Below, in pieces: positions 1 through 8,720 of a stretch of 8,720 bases of DNA. The stretch comes from an uncultured Oscillospiraceae bacterium (GTDB lineage Bacteria > Bacillota > Clostridia > Oscillospirales > Oscillospiraceae): NCBI GenBank assembly GCA_934661135.1, contig CAKUJA010000089.1:1-8720 (forward strand). The letters run 5' to 3'. Position 1 is the stretch's first letter. Every line of letters begins with the position of its first letter. Under the pieces are notes generated by a model that was not told where the DNA came from, ran no database searches, and saw only the letters and a list, made by a program, of their open reading frames with translations. The translations under genes and the position numbers were made by a program.

Positions 1-646
1 GCATGAGCTCTTCAATGCACTTGTACTCAGGAGCGTTCGGGTCGGTGGACTCGGAAGCCAGAGCGTTCAGAGCGGAGCCGCGGATGATGGGGGTGTCGTC
101 GCCGGGGAAATCGTAGGAGGCCAGGGTCTCGCGGACTTCCATCTCGACGAGCTCGAGCAGCTCTTCGTCGTCAACCTGATCGCACTTGTTCAGGAAGACA
201 AGGATCGAAGGAACGTTAACCTGACGGGCAAGCAGAAGGTGCTCCTTGGTCTGAGCCATGGGGCCGTCGGAAGCAGCGATGACGAGGATGCCGCCGTCCA
301 TCTGCGCAGCGCCGGTGATCATGTTCTTGATATAGTCGGCGTGGCCCGGGCAGTCGACGTGGGCGTAGTGACGACCCTTGATCTGCACATTGTCTTCGCC
401 AGTCTTGTAGTCATGGCCAATACGGTCGTTGGTCTGATACTCGACGTGCGCGGTGTTGATGGTGATACCACGTTCTCTTTCTTCCGGAGCCTTATCGATG
501 GAAGAATAGTCGGTGTACTCAGCATCGCCGAAGAAAGCGAGGTACTTGGTGATTGCAGCAGTCAGCGTGGTCTTGCCATGGTCGATGTGGCCGATGGTAC
601 CAATGTTGACATGGGGCTTATCCTTAATAAAATGCTGTTTTGCCAT
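1..646 (-). CDS. tuf: Elongation factor Tu (EF-Tu), N-terminal 215 codons; 3' end outside window
   Basis: EF-Tu is the GTPase that delivers aminoacyl-tRNA to the ribosomal A site. The visible part covers nearly all of the G domain; domains II and III lie beyond the window edge. Seen in the sequence: P-loop GHIDHGKT (residues 19-26), switch I region RGITINTAHVEY (59-70), DCPGH (98-102, with His102 in the place of the catalytic His), NKCD (153-156) and the GSAL G5 motif. The ATG at 644-646 is chosen because it gives the family N-terminus MAKxxF and has AAGGAGG at 657-663, 10 nt upstream. Oddity: residues 73-91 replace the usual two residues between VEYxT and RHYAHVD, a net in-frame gain of 17 residues. 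A smaller gain of about five residues follows GSALNAL. It is the last gene seen in the str operon and also has its own promoter in the fusA-tuf spacer. The identification is secure; whether the genome has a second tuf cannot be seen. Confidence 0.97.
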   Translation of the reverse strand, partial: MAKQHFIKDKPHVNIGTIGHIDHGKTTLTAAITKYLAFFGDAEYTDYSSIDKAPEERERGITINTAHVEYQTNDRIGHDYKTGEDNVQIKGRHYAHVDCPGHADYIKNMITGAAQMDGGILVIAASDGPMAQTKEHLLLARQVNVPSILVFLNKCDQVDDEELLELVEMEVRETLASYDFPGDDTPIIRGSALNALASESTDPNAPEYKCIEELM

Positions 647-656
647 GTTGGATTAT

Positions 657-736
657 CCTCCTTAGAAAATAATAACTTACACTTACATTTGTTTTCGCAT
701 CTTCTCCATCATACATGATAAATCACGTTTTGACAA
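657..736 (-). promoter_or_regulatory. Predicted sigma-A promoter and leader of tuf in the fusA-tuf spacer
   Basis: On the minus strand TTGTCA (731-736) and TATGAT (708-713) are separated by exactly 17 nt, each one mismatch from the sigma-70/sigma-A consensus. The expected transcription start is near 701, giving a leader of about 55 nt that ends in AAGGAGG (657-663) before the tuf ATG. The spacer between the fusA stop and the tuf start is 107 nt, much longer than the 18-nt rpsG-fusA gap, and no terminator hairpin precedes the promoter. tuf is therefore probably transcribed both by read-through and from this site. This fits the general need for EF-Tu in large excess over EF-G. It is inferred from sequence only. 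Confidence 0.72.
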
Positions 737-753
737 GAGAAAAAGAAGAAAAT

Positions 754-2832
<2,079 letters not shown>

Positions 2833-2850
2833 GCTGTTCTCCTTTGCTGA

Positions 2851-3321
2851 TTACCAACGGAAGTGAGAGAATGCCTTGTTGGCCTCAGCCATCTTGTGGG
2901 TATCTTCGCGCTTCTTCACAGCGGCACCCGTATTGTTGCAGGCATCCATGATTTCGCCGGCAAGGCGCTCTCTCATGGTTTTCTCACTTCTTGCGCGACT
3001 ATAATTAGTCAGCCAACGCAGACCGAGGGTCTGACGTCTTTCCGGGCGAACCTCGATCGGAACCTGATAGTTCGCGCCGCCGACACGGCGGGTCTTGACT
3101 TCGACAGCGGGCATGATGTTTTCCATTGCCTGCTGGAACGCCTCCAACCCGGACTTGCCGGTCTTTTCTTCCACGATCTGGAATGCACCGTAGACGACCT
3201 TCTGAGCTACGCCCTTTTTGCCGTCGAGCATGATGCTATTCACGAGCTTGGTCACCAGAACGGAACCATAGATCGGATCCGGAAGAATGTCTCTCTTGGG
3301 AACATTACCTCTTCTGGGCAC
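2851..3321 (-). CDS. rpsG: 30S ribosomal protein S7
   Basis: S7 is a primary 16S rRNA-binding protein that nucleates assembly of the 30S head and lines the E-site mRNA exit. From the GTG at 3319-3321 the product is 156 residues, the same as B. subtilis S7. It begins MPRRGNVPKRDILPDP and ends with the family signature AEANKAFSHFRW. Other conserved blocks are DGKKG, RRVGGANYQVP, RPERR and NNTGAAVKKREDTHKMAEANKA. An in-frame ATG at 3337-3339 would add six residues, but its own codons contain the ribosome binding site AAGGAGG (3330-3336), 8 nt ahead of the GTG. The GTG is therefore chosen. The gene sits between rpsL and fusA in the classic str order. The spacer from rpsL is unusually long and structured, and in E. 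coli the equivalent spacer is where S7 represses its own operon. Confidence 0.96.
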   Translation of the reverse strand: MPRRGNVPKRDILPDPIYGSVLVTKLVNSIMLDGKKGVAQKVVYGAFQIVEEKTGKSGLEAFQQAMENIMPAVEVKTRRVGGANYQVPIEVRPERRQTLGLRWLTNYSRARSEKTMRERLAGEIMDACNNTGAAVKKREDTHKMAEANKAFSHFRW

Positions 3322-3329
3322 GTTGCTTC

Positions 3330-3336
3330 CCTCCTT
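3330..3336 (-). promoter_or_regulatory. Ribosome binding site that fixes the rpsG GTG start
   Basis: The minus strand reads AAGGAGG here, followed by 8 nt and then GTG at 3321-3319. The site overlaps the second and third codons of the longer in-frame ATG frame, so that ATG cannot be served by it. This supports the 156-residue S7. Confidence 0.85.
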
Positions 3337-3362
3337 CATAAAATGATGTCATAGGTACTCGA

Positions 3363-3446
3363 AAGGGACTTCCCTTCCGTGGGTGCCTGCCAAGAGGTTC
3401 CTACTTATCTCAAACACTCTCAGCAAGGCTTTGCCTTGCACAGGCA
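3363..3446 (-). promoter_or_regulatory. Structured rpsL-rpsG intercistronic RNA, candidate S7 autoregulatory site
   Basis: Several inverted repeats lie in the 145-nt stretch between rpsL and the rpsG GTG. One is a perfect 7-bp hairpin GCAAGGC-TTT-GCCTTGC (3423-3439). A 6-bp pairing, TGCCTG (3384-3389) with CAGGCA (3441-3446), encloses it. A possible short second arm pairs 3393-3396 with 3417-3420. Together these could form a three-way junction. A separate 6-bp hairpin, AAGGGA/TCCCTT, lies at 3363-3376, nearer the S7 ribosome binding site. No U-run follows, so these are not terminators. In E. coli, S7 binds the S12-S7 intercistronic mRNA to repress translation. An equivalent role here is inference from position and fold only. 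Confidence 0.4.
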
Positions 3447-3466
3447 GAAATTGCTGCAGCGAAGAA

Positions 3467-3892
3467 TTACTTCTTCTTGCCGGCCTTGGGCTTCTTCGCG
3501 CCGTACTTGGAGCGAGACTGCATACGACCCTGAACGCCCTGCGTATCGAGCGTACCACGAATGATGTGGTAACGAACGCCAGGCAGGTCCTTGACACGGC
3601 CGCCGCGGATCAGCACGACGGAGTGCTCCTGCAGGTTGTGGCCAACACCGGGGATATAAGCGGAAACCTCGTAGCCATTCGTCAGACGCACACGGGCGAT
3701 CTTACGGAGCGCGGAGTTCGGCTTCTTCGGGGTGGTGGTACGGACTGCGGTGCAGACACCTCTCTTCTGCGGCGAAGACAGATCGGTTGCACGGTTCTTC
3801 AGGGTGTTGATCCCCTTCTGCAGTGCAGGCGCAGTGGACTTGTAGGTCGACTGTTCTCTACCCTTTCTTACCAGTTGGTTAAAAGTAGGCAT
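3467..3892 (-). CDS. rpsL: 30S ribosomal protein S12
   Basis: S12 sits at the decoding centre of the 30S subunit and controls accuracy; it is the classic streptomycin-resistance target. The product is 141 residues, close to the 138 of B. subtilis S12 and longer than E. coli's 124 because of the N-terminal segment usual in Bacillota. Seen: MPTFNQLVRKGR at the start, SSPQKRGVCT, TPKKPNSALRK (54-64), GHNLQEHSVVLIRGGRVKDLPGVRYH (84-109, in two conserved blocks) and a lysine-rich C-terminus. Lys56 and Lys101, the equivalents of E. coli Lys43 and Lys88, are both present. This is the streptomycin-sensitive wild-type state at the main resistance positions. Asp102 corresponds to the residue methylthiolated by RimO in other bacteria. 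The ATG has AAGGAGG (3899-3905) 6 nt upstream. The gene is second in the str operon. Confidence 0.98.
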   Translation of the reverse strand: MPTFNQLVRKGREQSTYKSTAPALQKGINTLKNRATDLSSPQKRGVCTAVRTTTPKKPNSALRKIARVRLTNGYEVSAYIPGVGHNLQEHSVVLIRGGRVKDLPGVRYHIIRGTLDTQGVQGRMQSRSKYGAKKPKAGKKK

Positions 3893-3972
3893 AATGTTCC
3901 TCCTTCCTCAAAATATAGCTTTTCAGCATTTATCATAACCCGAACAGCCGAAGCTATTCAGGAAATGAGCGA

Positions 3973-4215
3973 TTATCGGACGATTGCCGCGCAGGCCGAC
4001 GGAACGGAAATCCCGCAGGCATCGCCAAGCTCGGTCATCGTCGCCACGCGGACGATCTCCACGTGCTGCGCCGTACATTCCAGCGCGAGGGGCGCAATGA
4101 GCATCGGATCGGCGTCATCGGCGAAAAACGCCGTGACGGCGCGCGATTCTTTTAACGCTCTGCGGAGCTGCTTGATCCCGACGACCTTTTTTGCAGTTTT
4201 CAGGGTCTCCAGCAC
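3973..4215 (-). CDS. rplGB: L7Ae/YbxF-like ribosomal (kink-turn binding) protein
   Basis: This small protein of the L7Ae/L30e/S12e/Gadd45 family is inferred to bind kink-turn RNA, as shown for the B. subtilis homologue YbxF, which sits in the same place before rpsL. From the GTG at 4213-4215 the product is 80 residues, close to the 82 of YbxF. Family features: KTAKKVVGIKQLRRALKE near the N-terminus (the RNA-contacting G-x-K-Q block), DDADPMLIAPL in the middle, and MTELGDACGISVPSACAA near the end. An upstream in-frame ATG at 4312-4314 would add 33 residues unlike the family. It also lies upstream of the predicted promoter -10 box, so it is rejected. GGGAG at 4224-4228 lies 8 nt before the chosen GTG; a GTG at 4222-4224 overlaps that site and is less likely. 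It is the first gene of the str operon. The exact start is less sure than the identity. Confidence 0.88.
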   Translation of the reverse strand: MLETLKTAKKVVGIKQLRRALKESRAVTAFFADDADPMLIAPLALECTAQHVEIVRVATMTELGDACGISVPSACAAIVR

Positions 4216-4223
4216 GATCAGCA

Positions 4224-4228
4224 CTCCC
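4224..4228 (-). promoter_or_regulatory. Ribosome binding site deciding the GTG start of the L7Ae-like gene
   Basis: The minus strand reads GGGAG, then 8 nt, then GTG at 4215-4213. No comparable purine-rich site precedes the upstream in-frame ATG. The site is weaker than the AAGGAGG of rpsL, rpsG, tuf and rpoC, suggesting lower expression of this first gene. Confidence 0.65.
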
Positions 4229-4260
4229 AGCTTTTCAGATTCTTGCGCGCAGAAAATCCA

Positions 4261-4274
4261 CGCGTGCCCACGCG
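4261..4274 (-). other. Short hairpin at the predicted 5' end of the str mRNA
   Basis: CGCGTG-CC-CACGCG is a perfect inverted repeat. In the minus-strand RNA it would fold as a G+C-rich stem of five or six pairs. The promoter predicts a transcript start at about 4275-4277, so the stem would begin within a few nucleotides of the 5' end. It has no U-run and is not a terminator. A 5'-end stabilising role is possible but not shown. Confidence 0.4.
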
Positions 4275-4281
4275 AATATGA

Positions 4282-4348
4282 ATTATAGCAGAAATGACAA
4301 AAGACGTCAACCATGAAAGCGAAAAAAACAAAAATATTTTTTCAAAAA
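4282..4348 (-). promoter_or_regulatory. Predicted strong sigma-A promoter of the str operon, with A/T tracts upstream
   Basis: The minus strand carries TTGACG (4305-4310), a 17-nt spacer and a perfect TATAAT (4282-4287). TG one base ahead of the -10 box makes it an extended -10 promoter. Runs of A and T at about 4322-4348 lie where UP elements stimulate promoters through the alpha subunit. The start point is expected near 4275-4277, about 47 nt before the GGGAG of the L7Ae-like gene. It lies just past the rpoC terminator, so it should drive the L7Ae-like gene, rpsL, rpsG, fusA and tuf as a unit separate from rpoBC. Confidence 0.85.
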
Positions 4349-4396
4349 CCTATGAATCTCAAAGGTTTTTCCGAATTCGTCATTCTGAACAAGGCC

Positions 4397-4433
4397 GCAA
4401 AAAGAGAACCCGCCGGGTTTCGGCAGGTTCTCT
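4397..4433 (-). terminator. Rho-independent terminator of the rpoBC operon
   Basis: An inverted repeat pairs 4403-4414 with 4422-4433 around a 7-nt loop, and five Ts follow on the minus strand (4399-4403). Position 4411/4425 is a C-A mismatch if read on the plus strand but a G-U pair in minus-strand RNA. The 12-bp stem is thus complete only in the direction of rpoC transcription. It begins 14 nt after the rpoC stop. The U-run is short, so some read-through into the str operon is possible. Confidence 0.87.
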
Positions 4434-4447
4434 GAATGCAATCGGGA

Positions 4448-8371
<3,924 letters not shown>

Positions 8372-8383
8372 GTTGTATTGCCG

Positions 8384-8392
8384 CCTCCTTTA
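8384..8392 (-). promoter_or_regulatory. rpoC ribosome binding site overlapping the rpoB stop codon
   Basis: On the minus strand the rpoB TAA (8392-8390) runs straight into AAGGAGG (8390-8384), sharing one A, and the rpoC ATG follows 12 nt later. Ribosomes ending rpoB would stop on the rpoC binding site, which suits coupled translation and equal amounts of beta and beta'. Confidence 0.7.
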
Positions 8393-8720
8393 ATTTTCAG
8401 TGTCGTCCAACGAGCCGTCGGTGGTGTAATCGTCGAGCAGGCCGAACACATCGTCCTCATCCTGCACCTCAAAGCCTGCGTCGTTGGCCTCACCCTCGTC
8501 GACGTTCTTGCCGTGCGCACCGTCGTCAAATGTGATGTCCTCCTCGCTCAGCTCCGGACGGACGCCCGGACCGTAGACGGCATCATCGTCATCGTCATCC
8601 TTCAGCTCGATCTCCTCGCCGTGCTCGTCGAGCACCTTGATGTCGAGGCAGAGCGACTGGAGCTCCTTAACCAGAACCTTGAACGATTCCGGCACACCGG
8701 GCTTCGGCACGTTGTTGCCC
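8390..8720 (-). CDS. rpoB: DNA-directed RNA polymerase subunit beta, C-terminal 109 residues; 5' part outside window
   Basis: The visible part is the extreme C-terminus of beta, identified by PGVPESFKVLVKELQSL, the near-universal end of the beta core that contacts beta'. After it comes a 70-residue tail, starting at a run of six Asp, with 27 Asp or Glu and only three Lys or Arg. Acidic tails at this place are common in Bacillota, including B. subtilis; this one also contains a short hydrophobic patch, DDVFGLLDDY. The catalytic parts and the rifampicin-binding region are not in the window. The reading frame runs open to the window edge, so the GTG at 8710 is an internal Val codon and not a start. 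rpoC follows after 18 nt. Confidence 0.97.
   Translation of the reverse strand, partial: GNNVPKPGVPESFKVLVKELQSLCLDIKVLDEHGEEIELKDDDDDDAVYGPGVRPELSEEDITFDDGAHGKNVDEGEANDAGFEVQDEDDVFGLLDDYTTDGSLDDTEN

Noticed and set aside
679..696. Five-codon minicistron ATG CGA AAA CAA ATG TAA in the fusA-tuf leader
   Set aside because: The GGAG ahead of it is only 3 nt from the ATG and lies at or upstream of the predicted tuf transcript start. A frame this short is expected by chance.
3927..3957. TATGAT upstream of rpsL as a promoter
   Set aside because: No acceptable -35 box lies 16-18 nt upstream; the best match has three of six bases.
4228..4275. Kink-turn in the 5' leader through which the L7Ae-like protein might control its own mRNA
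   Set aside because: I could not find a convincing bulge with tandem G-A pairs flanked by two stems in the leader, only loose fragments of the motif.
3383..4288. A 301-codon plus-strand open frame crossing rpsL and the L7Ae-like gene
   Set aside because: It spans two real minus-strand genes and their spacer, and its product resembles nothing known.
4216..4314. Longer N-terminus for the L7Ae-like protein starting at the ATG at 4312-4314
   Set aside because: The extra 33 residues are unlike the family, and the ATG lies upstream of the predicted -10 box and so would not be in the transcript.
4341..4375. Inverted repeat AAAAACCT/AGGTTTTT (4344-4351 and 4363-4370), possible second terminator
   Set aside because: The stem has only two G-C pairs and the T-run is part of the stem rather than after it. 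More likely it is a by-product of the A/T tracts upstream of the str promoter.

Overview
The window is a stretch of core information-processing genes from a Gram-positive bacterium. It is most likely a member of class Clostridia, and plausibly Oscillospiraceae or a close relative. I base this on the gene order rpoB-rpoC-(L7Ae-like)-rpsL-rpsG-fusA-tuf, strong AAGGAGG ribosome binding sites, a 692-residue EF-G, a 156-residue S7, an S12 of Bacillota length, and moderately GC-rich codon use. The family-level placement is inference. Every real gene lies on the minus strand, so transcription runs from high to low coordinates. Long open frames on the plus strand opposite rpoC and fusA are composition shadows.

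Reading in the direction of transcription: the 3' end of rpoB (RNA polymerase beta, acidic tail only) is followed after 18 nt by complete rpoC (beta'). A G+C-rich hairpin with a U-run just after rpoC ends the rpoBC unit. A 232-nt gap follows. It holds A/T tracts and a near-consensus extended -10 promoter, and it starts the str operon: an L7Ae/YbxF-like kink-turn protein (GTG start), rpsL (S12), rpsG (S7, GTG start) and fusA (EF-G). The spacer between fusA and tuf contains a second good sigma-A-type promoter, which should give tuf transcription beyond read-through from the operon. tuf (EF-Tu) runs off the low-coordinate end of the window with 215 codons visible.

Together the genes make RNA polymerase, two proteins of the 30S decoding and head regions, a probable k-turn-binding ribosomal protein, and the two GTPases of elongation. 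There is no mobile element, CRISPR array, tRNA or rRNA in view, and no obviously novel multi-gene system.

The unusual features lie inside conserved genes. RpoC is about 108 residues longer than the B. subtilis protein because a roughly 60-residue module after the active site appears to be present three times instead of once. EF-Tu carries an in-frame net insertion of 17 residues in the G domain between switch I and the DCPGH motif. The rpsL-rpsG spacer is long and can fold into a branched RNA, making it a candidate S7 autoregulatory site.
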